This document shows, piece by piece, positions 26,132 to 34,870 of a stretch of DNA of 64,000 nt. The position numbers and the translations under genes are program-made. Every line of letters starts with the position of its first letter. Positions within the stretch are counted from its first letter, which is position 1. The notes under the pieces are model-generated. The model was given only the letters and a program-made list of their open reading frames with translations, did not search any database and was not told the origin of the DNA. The stretch is from Actinomycetes bacterium (GTDB taxonomy: Bacteria; Actinomycetota; Acidimicrobiia; Acidimicrobiales; Palsa-688). The stretch spans positions 1-64,000 of the forward strand of contig JAJYMM010000209.1 of NCBI GenBank assembly GCA_021787035.1. The letters are read 5' to 3'.

Positions 26132-26817
26132 TGATCATCAAGATCTGCGGGACCACGTCTGAGGAAGATGCTCTGTTGGCTGTGGCCATGGGTGCAAACG
26201 CCGTCGGCTTTATCTTCGCCCCCTCGCCACGGCAGGTGTCGGTGCAACTAGTGGCGGACATCGTGAAGCGACTCCCGAGGGAAGACCTCCTGACCGTCGG
26301 GGTGTTCAGGGACGAGGCGCCGCGCCGCGTGGTCGAGGCTGTGTACTCGGCTGGTCTGCACGCCGCCCAGCTCCATGGGCACGAGACCCCAGAAGAGACC
26401 CGCTGGGTGCGAGAGCGTGTACCGATGGTGATAAAGGCCCTCGCGGGCGGGGACCCCCGCGTCGCTCGTGCCGCCGATTACGGAGCGGACGTCGTCATGC
26501 TGGACGCGCCGAGCCCGGGGTCGGGCAAGGTGTTCGATTGGGCCGTGGCCGGGGACCTCCCTGACGGCCAGCGCCTCCTCTTGGCGGGCGGCCTGACGCC
26601 GGCCAACGTCGCCGCTGCCGTGGCCAAGGTAAGACCGTGGGGGGTTGACGTGGCCTCAGGCGTGGAGGTTTCGCCTGGTCACAAGGACCCGATGAAGTTG
26701 AAGGCCTTTATCGAGGCCGCTCGCCGGGCCGAGGAGCGTTTGCTGGCCGAGACGGGGGCCGATGTTGTCGCCGAAGCCTCTAGCTTTAGCCCCTACGACT
26801 GGGCCGAGGACGAATGA
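26128..26817 (+). CDS. trpF: Phosphoribosylanthranilate isomerase
   Basis: The 229-residue TIM-barrel enzyme starts with [12 protein letters not shown], whose Cys is the general base. [31 protein letters not shown] and [10 protein letters not shown] follow; the usual phosphate-site motifs are intact. Its presence next to trpB is notable because many actinobacteria lack trpF and use PriA. The GTG start overlaps the trpC stop (GTGA), with ATG 26131 directly after. Confidence 0.95.
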   Translation: MMIIKICGTTSEEDALLAVAMGANAVGFIFAPSPRQVSVQLVADIVKRLPREDLLTVGVFRDEAPRRVVEAVYSAGLHAAQLHGHETPEETRWVRERVPMVIKALAGGDPRVARAADYGADVVMLDAPSPGSGKVFDWAVAGDLPDGQRLLLAGGLTPANVAAAVAKVRPWGVDVASGVEVSPGHKDPMKLKAFIEAARRAEERLLAETGADVVAEASSFSPYDWAEDE

Positions 26818-26827
26818 GCGCGCGAGA

Positions 26828-28171
26828 GTGAGCCGGAGAGTGAGCAGTGAGCCCCTGACTCCTGAGCCAGTGCCAAACGAGCCAGTGCCAAACGAGCCAG
26901 TGCCAAACGAGCCAGTGCCAAACGAGCCAGTGCCAAACGAGCCAGTGCCCCAACGGACGGACGGTCCGGTCGAGCGAGACTTGATGGGAGTACCGGACGA
27001 GACCGGTCGGTTCGGGAGCTTCGGGGGGCGCTTCGTCCCTGAGGCGCTCGTGCCTGCGTGCCAGCAACTGGAGCAGGCGTTCCGGGCCGCCTGGTCGAGC
27101 CCGGCGTTCCGTGAGCGCTATCACTCGGTCTTGAGCGACTACGCGGGTCGGCCAAGCCCGCTTACCGAGTGCCACAACCTCTCGGAGCGCCTAGGGCTCC
27201 GGGTGGTCATGAAGCGCGAGGACTTGAACCACACGGGCAGTCACAAGATAAACAATGTGGTCGGCCAGGCACTGCTTACCCTCGAGATGGGCAAAGGGCG
27301 GCTGGTCGCTGAGACCGGTGCCGGCCAGCACGGGGTGGCGACCGCTACGGCGGCGGCGCTCTTCGGCCTCGAGTGCACCGTGTACATGGGCGAGGTCGAC
27401 ATGGAGCGCCAGGAGCTCAACGTGTTCCGCATGAGGCTGCTCGGAGCCGAGGTCCGCTCGGTGCGCTCCGGTAGCCGAACCTTGAAGGACGCCGTCAACG
27501 AGGCGCTCCGAGACTGGGTCGGCACCGTGGGGTCTACTCACTACTGCGTGGGCTCGGTGATGGGCCCGCACCCCTACCCGTGGATGGTGCGCGAGCTCCA
27601 GGCCATCATCGGCCAAGAGGCGCGCGAACAGTGCGAGCGCGTGCTCGGCGGGCCGCCAGATGTTGTGGTCGCCTGTGTGGGCGGAGGGAGCAACGCGGCC
27701 GGGACGTTTTCGGGGTTTATAGGGACAAACGCCCGACTGGTCGGGGTGGAAGCGGCCGGTGGCGCGGCGCTCGGGCCCAAGGGTGTCCCCGGCATCCTCC
27801 ACGGGATGCGTTCTTTCCTCCTCCAGGACGAGTTCGGCCAGATAGAGGAGGCCCAGTCCATCTCTGCCGGCCTCGACTACCCGGGCATAGGTCCCGAGCA
27901 CGCCCACTTGGCAGAGGTCGGGCGTGCCGAGTACTCATCTGCGACCGACTCTGAAGTGCTCGACGCCCTGCAGCTCCTTGCCAAGACCGAGGGCATCATC
28001 CCTGCTCTCGAGCCGGCGCACGCCCTTGCATGGCTAGTACGTGCCGCGGCGAGCGGGGAGGTACCCGCAGGCTCGACCGTGCTTCTCACGATGTCGGGGC
28101 GCGGCGACAAAGATGCCGAGCAGGTCATGTCGTTGTTGCGTGCCGCCGGTGGGACGGGGGGTGGCGCATGA
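26828..28171 (+). CDS. trpB: Tryptophan synthase beta chain
   Basis: This PLP enzyme condenses indole and serine. The PLP Lys is in [10 protein letters not shown], followed by [12 protein letters not shown] and the GGGSNAAG phosphate loop. The start is uncertain. GTG 26828, 10 bp after trpF, gives 447 residues with an N-terminal (PVPNE)n stretch. ATG 26984 ([17 protein letters not shown]) gives 395 residues, the usual TrpB length, and would leave the repeat in a 166-bp leader. The frame is open in either case, so sequence alone does not decide. It overlaps trpA by 4 bp (ATGA). Confidence 0.95.
   Translation: MSRRVSSEPLTPEPVPNEPVPNEPVPNEPVPNEPVPNEPVPQRTDGPVERDLMGVPDETGRFGSFGGRFVPEALVPACQQLEQAFRAAWSSPAFRERYHSVLSDYAGRPSPLTECHNLSERLGLRVVMKREDLNHTGSHKINNVVGQALLTLEMGKGRLVAETGAGQHGVATATAAALFGLECTVYMGEVDMERQELNVFRMRLLGAEVRSVRSGSRTLKDAVNEALRDWVGTVGSTHYCVGSVMGPHPYPWMVRELQAIIGQEAREQCERVLGGPPDVVVACVGGGSNAAGTFSGFIGTNARLVGVEAAGGAALGPKGVPGILHGMRSFLLQDEFGQIEEAQSISAGLDYPGIGPEHAHLAEVGRAEYSSATDSEVLDALQLLAKTEGIIPALEPAHALAWLVRAAASGEVPAGSTVLLTMSGRGDKDAEQVMSLLRAAGGTGGGA
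26864..26953 (+). repeat. 15-bp tandem repeat x6 at the trpB 5' end
   Basis: There are five perfect copies of GAGCCAGTGCCAAAC and one degenerate copy, in frame with trpB as EPVPN pentads. The unit has no stop in any forward frame, so openness does not prove translation. Confidence 0.96.
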
Positions 28172-28995
28172 GCGGGCGAGAACCCCATGATGGCCCGCGG
28201 GACCTCGAAGCCGCGCTGCGCGCCGCCCGGTCGAAGCACAAGCTGCTCGTGCCTTACGTAACCGGGGGCCTCCGCGACGATTGGGTGGAGATGGTGCTGG
28301 CGATGGCCGCTGCCGGGGCCGATGCCATTGAGGTAGGGCTTCCCTTCTCGGACCCGATGATGGACGGCCCGACCATCCAGGAGGCTTCCCACCTCGCCTT
28401 GGAACGAGGAAGCACGCCGGCGTCGGTCCTTTCCGCTTTGCGAGGGCTGGACGTGGGGGTGCCGCTCGTCATCATGACCTACGCGAACATCGTTGTGCGG
28501 GCCGGGACCAGGCGTTTTGCAAGCGAGCTTTCTGCGGCGGGTATCAGCGGTGCAATTGTGCCAGACATGCCTCTCGAGGAATCTGGGCAGTGGGAGCGCG
28601 ATGCCGCATCCCAAGGGGTCCAGACCGTTCTCCTGGCCGCTCCGGTCACCCCCGACGACCGCCTCGCCGTCCTCTGCGAGCGTTCGCACGGCTTCATCTA
28701 TGGCGTCAACCTGATGGGCGTGACGGGGGAGCGCCCCAGTCTCGCTTCTAGCTCGGGCGTTCTCGCCCGGCGGCTGAAGGCTGCTACAGACAAGCCAGTC
28801 GTGATGGGCTTTGGGATCTCCGGCCCAGACCAGGCGGTGGCGGCATCCCAGGATGCGGACGGCGTGGTGGTCGCTTCGGCGCTAATGAGGACGGCCATGG
28901 ACGGCGCACCGCCCGATGATGTGGGTAAGCAGGTTGCCGCGATCCGGGCAGCCCTGGACGGGGCGGGGCACGAGATGAGTAGTCCCAAGGGATAG
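28168..28995 (+). CDS. trpA: Tryptophan synthase alpha chain
   Basis: The 275-residue TIM-barrel enzyme cleaves indole-3-glycerol phosphate. PYVTGG at the start, [18 protein letters not shown] with the catalytic Asp, and [11 protein letters not shown] and VMGFGIS phosphate loops are present. The ATG overlaps the trpB stop by 4 bp. It is the last gene of trpCFBA. Confidence 0.96.
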   Translation: MSGREPHDGPRDLEAALRAARSKHKLLVPYVTGGLRDDWVEMVLAMAAAGADAIEVGLPFSDPMMDGPTIQEASHLALERGSTPASVLSALRGLDVGVPLVIMTYANIVVRAGTRRFASELSAAGISGAIVPDMPLEESGQWERDAASQGVQTVLLAAPVTPDDRLAVLCERSHGFIYGVNLMGVTGERPSLASSSGVLARRLKAATDKPVVMGFGISGPDQAVAASQDADGVVVASALMRTAMDGAPPDDVGKQVAAIRAALDGAGHEMSSPKG

Positions 28996-29246
28996 CCGAG
29001 GCTGGACCGGCGTGGTAACCACGTGGCCACACGCCCAAGAGACGTCCAAGAGAGCCTTGAGCTCCCTTCATGAGCGCGGAGCCGTTTTTCCCCTGGGACT
29101 TCCCCGTGTCGGGGGCAAGGAGGTGAAGCCCGGGGAGAACTGAGCGGAGAAAGCGTGAAGCACGCTTGCCCCCGATGCCTGAACAGCCTGGGGTGGCGAG
29201 CTATAGACCTAGGGCCGGTAGTGGCAGGGCACATCTTCCGGTGTTC
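28996..29246 (+). promoter_or_regulatory. Palindrome-rich leader of the TraG cassette
   Basis: The gap after trpA contains a 13-nt palindrome CGTGGTAACCACG (29011-29023). An 11-bp perfect inverted repeat TCGGGGGCAAG / CTTGCCCCCGA lies at 29109-29119 and 29165-29175, with a 45-nt spacer. A 6-bp hairpin AGCGTG-AAG-CACGCT lies at 29152-29166. These could be operators, a terminator for trpA, or an RNA structure before the next gene. The role is inferred only from position. Confidence 0.4.
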
Positions 29247-29969
29247 ATGTCGCTCGAGAGCGATTGGCGCCACGTGGTGGCGACGCCGGCGATGCGAGCC
29301 TGCGAGCGGCGCTGGTGGGACGTCGAGCCAACTTTGCAGGGGCTTGTCGCAAAAGACATCGTCGAGCAGGTTCAATGGGAGCCCTACTCGCCCCTTCCAC
29401 AAGGGGCAAGGTTGCTTTCCGCGCTCCTGCGAGTGGCTTCCTGCCGCGCCGCGTCTCGATGCCTCGTGCAGGCGCTGCTGCCCCGTTTGAGGATGGAAAA
29501 TGTCTACACGCCGACTTTTGGCCACGGGGTGGGCGGGAGCTGGCGCTGCCCTGCCGACACGGCGGCCGATTTCGTCGCCGAGTGCTTCACTGCGATCCGG
29601 CGCCACGCCGGGGAAGACCGCCCCGACGTGTCGAATCTGGTCGTAGGCGAGGCAGCGCGCCGGCTGCGCACCGCCCGCCAAGCAGAGCGGCGTCACGAGT
29701 CGAGGACCGTCGTTCTTGGTGCGGGCCATGTCCCCCAGCTGTCGTGCGGGTTGCTGAGCGCTAGGTCGGAGGCGGAATGGCTCGCCAGTGCCGTCGTTGA
29801 AGCGCTTCGGGTGGGTCGGCTGAGCGGGCAGCAGGCAGCGCTCCTCTACGCGACGAGGGTCCAGGGTCTGGCGGCGAGCGAGGTCGGCCGCCGGCAGGGC
29901 CTGGCGCCAAAGGCCGTCTACCACGCTCTGTCTAGGGCAGAGCAGGCGCTGCTTTCGAGGGCAGCATGA
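29247..29969 (+). CDS. Sigma-70/HTH-like protein of a transfer cassette
   Basis: About 240 residues from ATG 29247; in-frame starts at 29166 (TTG) and 29175 (ATG) are possible and no strong ribosome site decides. The C-terminal 55 residues (LSGQQAALLYATRVQGLAASEVGRRQG then VYHALSRAEQALL) resemble a sigma region 4/LuxR-type helix-turn-helix. The middle part (DFVAECFTAIRRHAG) is weakly sigma-2-like. Similar proteins are carried beside TraG-type ATPases on actinobacterial integrative elements (from memory of the families). It overlaps the TraG-like gene by 4 bp (ATGA), which supports a joint role. Confidence 0.6.
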   Translation: MSLESDWRHVVATPAMRACERRWWDVEPTLQGLVAKDIVEQVQWEPYSPLPQGARLLSALLRVASCRAASRCLVQALLPRLRMENVYTPTFGHGVGGSWRCPADTAADFVAECFTAIRRHAGEDRPDVSNLVVGEAARRLRTARQAERRHESRTVVLGAGHVPQLSCGLLSARSEAEWLASAVVEALRVGRLSGQQAALLYATRVQGLAASEVGRRQGLAPKAVYHALSRAEQALLSRAA

Positions 29970-31525
29970 CCGCCTCCCGTTCCGTCGTCTCCCGTTCCGT
30001 CGTCTCCCGTCTTTTCTCCACGGCACCCCTCGGAGACCAGCGAGACCGGCACGGGTTCGCGTCCCGTCGCCAGCTCGTCCACGAGGCTTCCGTCAAGGCG
30101 GCCCGACGGCGAGCCCCCCAGACCCGTCCCTCTCTTGCAGGTTCCCGGCTGTCCGCCGTGCGCGCCGAGGAGGTGGGCTACCCGCTCGGGAGGGCTCACC
30201 CGAGCGGGGTAGAGCTCTGGCCGAGCTGGGAGGCATCGCTCCGCCTCGTCGCCCCGCCCGGTGAGGGCAAGACCTTCCGAGTGCTGGCGCCGATCTTGAG
30301 GCAGCACCCCGGGCCAGTGCTCGCCACTTCTACCAAAGCCGACCTGTTCGAGCTGACGACCGTTGCCAGGCAGCGCTATGGCCCTGTGCTCGTGCTGGAC
30401 CCAGACGGGCTCGCCCCCGCTGCCCTGCCCGTCCGTTGGTCGCCGGTTGCAGGTTGTCAGCGTAGCGAGGTGGCCGAGCGGCGTGCTTCTGCATTGCTCG
30501 CAGCAGGGGCGGACGACGGGGACGTCCAAAACGGCGCCTTCTTCAGAGACTCTGCTCGTGACTTGCTGAAGGCCTATTTGCACGCCGCTGCCATCGCTGG
30601 GCTCGATGTACGTGCCGTCCTCGAGTGGTCGCGGCGGCCCGAGGACACGACGCCGAGGGAGGTGCTCACCTCGTCTCCTTTCGCAGCACCGGGGTGGGCG
30701 GATCTGGTGGAGCTCCACACGGGCGGGGCCGCCGAGACGACTTCGGGGGTCTTGCGGTATGTGGCTAGGGCACTCGCCTGTTTCAGCCACGAGGCCGTCA
30801 CTGAAGCATGCTCGCCCCCACCGGGAGAGGAGCTCGACATCGAGCAGATCCTGGCGGCGCGAGGCACCGTCTACTTGCTCGGAAAGGGATCGCGCCTTGG
30901 GGCCGTGGCGCCGTTGATCACGGCCTTTGCCGACGAGGTATTCGATTGCGCTGAGCGCTTGGCGGCCCGCATGCCGGGACGGCGGCTCGACCCGCCGCTC
31001 CTCGGTTTGCTGGACGAAGCACCGAGCATCGCCCCCTTGCCCACGCTGCCCGAGCTGTTGGCAGACGGCCGCGGCCGGGGGATCGTAGTTGTGTACGCAA
31101 TGCAGTCGTTCTCCCAGGCAGTGACCCGATGGGGCGCCCAAAAGGCCGAGACCATGGGTAATGCCACGTCCGTCACGGCTGTCTTGGGCGGTTTGACCTC
31201 CCCGAACGACCTGTCGGACCTCGAGCGTGTCTGCGGCTTGCGCCGCACCCGGCGGGAGTCCACCCACCGGGGCGTGAGAGGCCAAGGTGGGGGCGACCAG
31301 TCGCGCACGACGACCTGGGAAAGCGAGCCGGTGCTCCGAGCGGACCAGATCAGGACCTTACCGGCAGGGACGGCCCTCGTGCTTTGGAGCAGGCTGCCAC
31401 CGGTCCTGGCTCGGCTGCCGTTGCTGTCCGAGCGGCCGGAGTGGCCGGATGTAAAAGCCGAGGAAGCGGCGGCCAAGCGCGCCAACGACGAGGCGCGCTC
31501 GGCCTCATGGGCTCATAGGAGGTAG
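29966..31525 (+). CDS. TraG/VirD4-like conjugative coupling ATPase
   Basis: The 519-residue P-loop ATPase has Walker A PPGEGKT at residues 97-103, then VLATSTKADLFE. Walker B LLGLLDEAP is at about 345-352, and VVVYAMQSFSQ carries the Gln of VirD4/TraG ATPases. This fits the cytoplasmic part of type IV coupling proteins, but the usual N-terminal membrane helices are missing. The N-terminus instead has a short SVVSR duplication from a 15-bp repeat (29975-30010). No relaxase, VirB4 or integrase is nearby. It may be a remnant of a conjugative element or a domesticated ATPase. Confidence 0.75.
   Translation: MTASRSVVSRSVVSRLFSTAPLGDQRDRHGFASRRQLVHEASVKAARRRAPQTRPSLAGSRLSAVRAEEVGYPLGRAHPSGVELWPSWEASLRLVAPPGEGKTFRVLAPILRQHPGPVLATSTKADLFELTTVARQRYGPVLVLDPDGLAPAALPVRWSPVAGCQRSEVAERRASALLAAGADDGDVQNGAFFRDSARDLLKAYLHAAAIAGLDVRAVLEWSRRPEDTTPREVLTSSPFAAPGWADLVELHTGGAAETTSGVLRYVARALACFSHEAVTEACSPPPGEELDIEQILAARGTVYLLGKGSRLGAVAPLITAFADEVFDCAERLAARMPGRRLDPPLLGLLDEAPSIAPLPTLPELLADGRGRGIVVVYAMQSFSQAVTRWGAQKAETMGNATSVTAVLGGLTSPNDLSDLERVCGLRRTRRESTHRGVRGQGGGDQSRTTTWESEPVLRADQIRTLPAGTALVLWSRLPPVLARLPLLSERPEWPDVKAEEAAAKRANDEARSASWAHRR
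29975..30010 (+). repeat. 15-bp tandem repeat x2.4 at the TraG-like N-terminus
   Basis: Two copies of TCCCGTTCCGTCGTC plus six bases encode SRSVVSRSVVSR at residues 4-15. Confidence 0.85.
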
Positions 31526-31530
31526 CAACG

Positions 31531-32454
31531 ATGCACGACTGTCCACCCCCGTACCGACCCTTCCGCGGGGCCGACCCTCCCCACTTCGTGGATAGGCCGA
31601 GCGAAGAGGACCTCGGCACGTCAGGGATTGTCGGGGCTGCTCTCGATATCTACCAAAGCGGCCCGCGTGACCTGCGCTTCCATCGTCTCGTGGCTGGCGG
31701 CCCGGCCATTGGCAAGACTGCCTTGCTCCGCGCTCTTTGCCGTCACGTCGAGGTTCGCCTTGGATGGGCAGCCATTTTCCATCGTTGCCTGGCGAAGGAG
31801 CGCGCGATGGGCTCGCTGTCTTCGGAGGTGATCGCGAGCGTCAGCCGGCACTGGAAGGAAGTCCGTCCCTCGAGGCGCGCTCTCGCGGTGGGAGGGTCGT
31901 CGTGGGCGGACCTGAAGGGGGTCCTTGAGGGATGGGGGCGTGCGGCTTCGCTGCTTGGCAGCGGCATTCTCGTGGCTTTGGACGACGTCAACGTGCTTGG
32001 TGCCGGCGAGGCGGAGTCCTTCGGCTACCTGGCGCGCCGTCTTGCCTTCGAAGGCCTGCCCGTGGCGCTGCTATTGAGCGGGGACCTCTCGCTGGCCCAG
32101 CGCTTCGAGCGCTCGGGTTACTTCTCTGGCACGCTCTGGGCGACGGAGCTCGCTCCCTTCGACACGGGCGAGGCTCGTGAGGCCATCGTTGTCCCGGCGT
32201 CAGAGCGCGGCGTCGAGTTCGAGGAGAGGGCGCTCGAGGCGGCTTGCGCTGCGGCCGGTGGTTCGCCTCTCGAGGTCCAGCGCATCGGCTTTGCGAGCTG
32301 GGCTGCTGCGGGACGCCGCGATCGAGTGACGCTTGCCGATGTCGCCGCTGCCGCCGGGTTCACGACTGGGCGCGCGGGCGGGGGTAGGGTCGCCATGGCA
32401 GCGGTAGCGCCCAGAGTGCGGCCCCTCCGAGAGTTGGCGGCGATGGCACGGTGA
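31531..32454 (+). CDS. AAA/P-loop ATPase paired with the TraG-like protein
   Basis: The 307-residue protein has Walker A AGGPAIGKTALLRAL near residue 60 and Walker B GILVALDDVN near 152. A later GDLSLAQRFERSGYF resembles sensor-1-type segments of AAA/STAND-like ATPases. The C-terminal part (EVQRIGFASWAAAG) is helical. It starts 5 bp after the TraG-like gene and is surely in the same operon. ORC/Cdc6-like or TniB-like helper ATPases of mobile elements are the closest general type; exact assignment is not possible. Confidence 0.65.
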   Translation: MHDCPPPYRPFRGADPPHFVDRPSEEDLGTSGIVGAALDIYQSGPRDLRFHRLVAGGPAIGKTALLRALCRHVEVRLGWAAIFHRCLAKERAMGSLSSEVIASVSRHWKEVRPSRRALAVGGSSWADLKGVLEGWGRAASLLGSGILVALDDVNVLGAGEAESFGYLARRLAFEGLPVALLLSGDLSLAQRFERSGYFSGTLWATELAPFDTGEAREAIVVPASERGVEFEERALEAACAAAGGSPLEVQRIGFASWAAAGRRDRVTLADVAAAAGFTTGRAGGGRVAMAAVAPRVRPLRELAAMAR

Positions 32455-32535
32455 TGGGCCAAAATGGCAGGCAGGATCGCCGCCAACGAAGGCTTTCCTG
32501 GTGACCGGTACCGACCAGCGCCGGGTGGCGTGCCG

Positions 32536-33027
32536 CTATCCGAGCTCTTCGCCTGGGTCATAGGGCGTGCCGGCGCGGTCGGCGGCCAGGCCGGCCCCGA
32601 CCTCGCTCCCCGAGCTTTCCCCAGCTTCCGAGGGAGGCACTTTGCGCTTGCGCTTTGCCGCTGACTTGCCCTTCTTCTTGTGGCCGGACTTCGGGGCGAC
32701 TTCTCGGGCAGGTCGCTCGAGCGCGGCGGGCCGAGGGGGACTGGTGGGGCATACGGCGCCGAGCCAGGCACCCAAGACAGCCGCCAATTTGTCCTGCTCC
32801 AGGGAGTAGATAAGCCGGTTGGCGTCGCGCCTTTCGGTCACAAGGCCCGCCGATCGCAGCACCGCCAGGTGACGTGAAACCGATGGCCCCGAGATCGGGA
32901 AGAGCGATGCTATCTCCCCCGCCGCCATCTCCCCCCTGCTTAGAACCTCGAGTACGCCCCGCCTGGTGGGGTCGGAGAGGGCTTTGAACACGTTGTCGTG
33001 AACTGTTGAAAGCTCGCTGGTAGCCAT
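32536..33027 (-). CDS. ArsR-family winged-helix repressor
   Basis: The 163-residue protein begins with a typical ArsR domain (HDNVFKALSDPTRRGVLEVLS, then GPSVSRHLAVLRSAGLV and RDANRLIYSLE). No ArsR-type metal Cys motif is present in the recognition helix, so it is closer to the SdpR/PagR-like non-metal members. The C-terminal 60 residues are Lys-rich then acidic (HKKKGKSAAKRKRKV), an unusual basic tail. An 18-bp near-palindrome 12 nt upstream is a likely self-operator. It is convergent with the TraG cassette. Confidence 0.88.
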   Translation of the reverse strand: MATSELSTVHDNVFKALSDPTRRGVLEVLSRGEMAAGEIASLFPISGPSVSRHLAVLRSAGLVTERRDANRLIYSLEQDKLAAVLGAWLGAVCPTSPPRPAALERPAREVAPKSGHKKKGKSAAKRKRKVPPSEAGESSGSEVGAGLAADRAGTPYDPGEELG

Positions 33028-33038
33028 CTTGGAAGTTC

Positions 33039-33056
33039 GCCAACTAGCTAATTGGC
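33039..33056 (-). promoter_or_regulatory. Near-palindromic candidate ArsR operator
   Basis: GCCAACTAGCTAATTGGC matches its reverse complement at 16 of 18 positions, with TAGCTA at the centre. It ends 12 nt before the ATG of the arsR-like gene, where binding would block transcription or translation. Many ArsR members regulate themselves from such sites. Confidence 0.55.
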
Positions 33057-33114
33057 CAGGTTGAGCTTATCTGCCCCGGACACGGAGGCTTGGAGTTGGA
33101 GAGCTGCTTTTTGG

Positions 33115-34740
33115 TCAGAGACCTAGGGCGGCGCTACATGAGGGCCACGGGCTCCAGCCTTGGAGGGCTTGGAGGCGTTGCGCAGCCTGGTCCTGCATCC
33201 AGTAGGGCTCCAGGTCGGGCCGGCCCGGGTAGCCGAGCTGGGTCCAGGTGGACCAAGCGAACTGGTAGGCACCGTAAAAACCATTGCCGGTGTCCGCCTG
33301 GTAGTTGTCGCCAGATTCGCACTCGCGCAGCATGAGCCAGGCCCCACCGGCCGGGGGAGGGTAAGCGCCCGGACCTGTTGAGGCTGGCCCTGTTGAGGCT
33401 GGTCCTGTTGAGGCTGGCCCTGGTGAGGCCGTGGAGGTACCGGCCGGGGGGTTGACCGTCGTCGGTGGGCCAGCAGTCGTGGTCGTGGTCGTTGCCGGTG
33501 CGGTCGTGGCGGTCGTTGCCGGCGCGGTCGTCGTTGACGCGGTCGTCGTTGACGCGGTCGTGGTTGGCGCGGTCGTGGTTGGCGCGGTCGTGGTTGGCGC
33601 GGTCGTGGTTGGCGCGGTCGTCGTTGGCGCGGTCGTGGTTGTAGTCGTTGTGGTCACGCTTGTTGTCGTGGTCGAGGCTGTAGTGGTCGTCGTAGTCGTG
33701 GAGGTCGGTGCTGGCTTGATAGTGGAGGTTTTGGCGACCCGCGAGCGCAGCGTCGTCGTCGACCGAGCGGTTGACGAGGGGAGCTCGGTAGTCCTGGTGT
33801 CCTGCTTGAGGACTCCGGCGCTTGTCGTACTTGCGCTCAGCGTCGAGCCCGCCTTGCCGACGGACAGCCTCGGGTCGGTCGTCGCCGAGCCAGGCGTCGC
33901 GCGCGTCGCCGTCCGCCCTGGCTCACCTGCTGTTTTATGAGTATCGGCCAGCGCAACTGGCCTCGTGCCCAGACGGTTCGCCGGGTTTGTGACTGTGGCC
34001 GACGTGAGGCCCATCGAGGTGGCGATGGCCTTTACGACACCGTTGCCGACGGGAGGGCCGGCGCTCGCTCGGTGCTTGGCCGCTTCTGCCGCTAGTTCGG
34101 AACGCGCACGAGCGATCAACACCTCGAGCGAGGCCGCTTGGCCCAGGGCGCCGCGCCTGGCCACGCCTGCCTGCCTCTCCGCTTCCAGATCTCGCGCCAG
34201 GTCTCGCTTGTAGGCGCCTAGCACTCTTGAGAGCCCAGCCTGCTCCGCGCGAAACGTTGCGAGGGTCCCAGAGAGGTCACCCACCGCAAGCCGCTCGTAG
34301 ATTGCACGGTCCGCCTGAGCCACGTACTCCCCTGCGCCCGCGGCGCTGCCTGATGCGGCGGGCACGCCACCGACATAGGCAACCAGGGCTTCTCGCCGGA
34401 GGAGCAACTGCGTGTGCCAATAGCTCACTTCGAGGCCCCGCAGTCCCGCCCGTGCTGTAGCTGCCTCATCTGCGGCGTAGGTTGCGCTGGCTACATCGGC
34501 CTGGTAACGAAGGGCCAGTTGATGGGCCCGCTGCGCCACCGCAACCTCTTTCAGCTCGAGCTGGGAGAGCCGCACCGTCGGGCCGCCGAGAGGGCTCGCC
34601 GATGACGCGGTGGGAGGGCCGAGGAGCATGGCGGACGCGCTCGCGGTAGCGACGGCTGCCGCGAGGCGGGCACGGACTCTAAGAGGGCGTCCAGCCGCCC
34701 GCAGCGCCCCAACTGCCCACATGGGCTGGCGGCACGCCAC
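33115..34740 (-). CDS. Secreted Rpf/transglycosylase-like protein with Thr-rich linker
   Basis: The 541-residue exported protein has an N-terminal signal region (RVRARLAAAVATASASAMLL). An Ala/Arg-rich coiled region (about 60-220) follows, then a polar region and a long Thr/Pro linker. The C-terminal domain of about 75 residues begins LRECESGDNYQADTGNGFYG, with the catalytic Glu in RECESG. It continues FAWSTWTQLGY, as in resuscitation-promoting factors, which cleave peptidoglycan. The linker is built from seven 15-bp units (TTTAP/TTTAS) plus a second array (ASTGP). The linker probably spans the cell wall. Confidence 0.85.
   Translation of the reverse strand: MACRQPMWAVGALRAAGRPLRVRARLAAAVATASASAMLLGPPTASSASPLGGPTVRLSQLELKEVAVAQRAHQLALRYQADVASATYAADEAATARAGLRGLEVSYWHTQLLLRREALVAYVGGVPAASGSAAGAGEYVAQADRAIYERLAVGDLSGTLATFRAEQAGLSRVLGAYKRDLARDLEAERQAGVARRGALGQAASLEVLIARARSELAAEAAKHRASAGPPVGNGVVKAIATSMGLTSATVTNPANRLGTRPVALADTHKTAGEPGRTATRATPGSATTDPRLSVGKAGSTLSASTTSAGVLKQDTRTTELPSSTARSTTTLRSRVAKTSTIKPAPTSTTTTTTTASTTTTSVTTTTTTTTAPTTTAPTTTAPTTTAPTTTAPTTTASTTTASTTTAPATTATTAPATTTTTTAGPPTTVNPPAGTSTASPGPASTGPASTGPASTGPGAYPPPAGGAWLMLRECESGDNYQADTGNGFYGAYQFAWSTWTQLGYPGRPDLEPYWMQDQAAQRLQALQGWSPWPSCSAALGL
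33377..33430 (-). repeat. 15-bp tandem repeat x3.6 in Rpf linker
   Basis: Plus-strand unit GTTGAGGCTGGCCCT, with one variant, encodes ASTGP repeats on the minus strand just before the catalytic domain. Confidence 0.92.
33526..33630 (-). repeat. 15-bp tandem repeat x7 in Rpf Thr-rich linker
   Basis: Seven plus-strand units of type GGTCGTGGTTGGCGC or GGTCGTCGTTGACGC encode TTTAP and TTTAS pentads. Looser Thr-coding sequence extends on both sides. Confidence 0.92.
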
Positions 34741-34870
34741 GACGCTGGGACCTTAGCGGCTCCCCGCACGTGGCGCCAGTGGAAACGGCTCGCCCGCAAG
34801 CCTACCAGCCTGTTTGCCCAGTCCTACGTCCTCTCGACAAGCCCTTCATCGTGGTCCGAGCGAGGGCTGT

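Noticed and set aside
30000-32454. Complete conjugative element with integrase and att sites
   Set aside because: No integrase, relaxase, flanking tRNA or long direct repeat is visible around the cassette.
32464-32664. 66-residue plus-strand frame after the AAA ATPase
   Set aside because: Most of it is antisense to the tail of the ArsR gene, no homologous motif is seen, and the start has no clear ribosome site.
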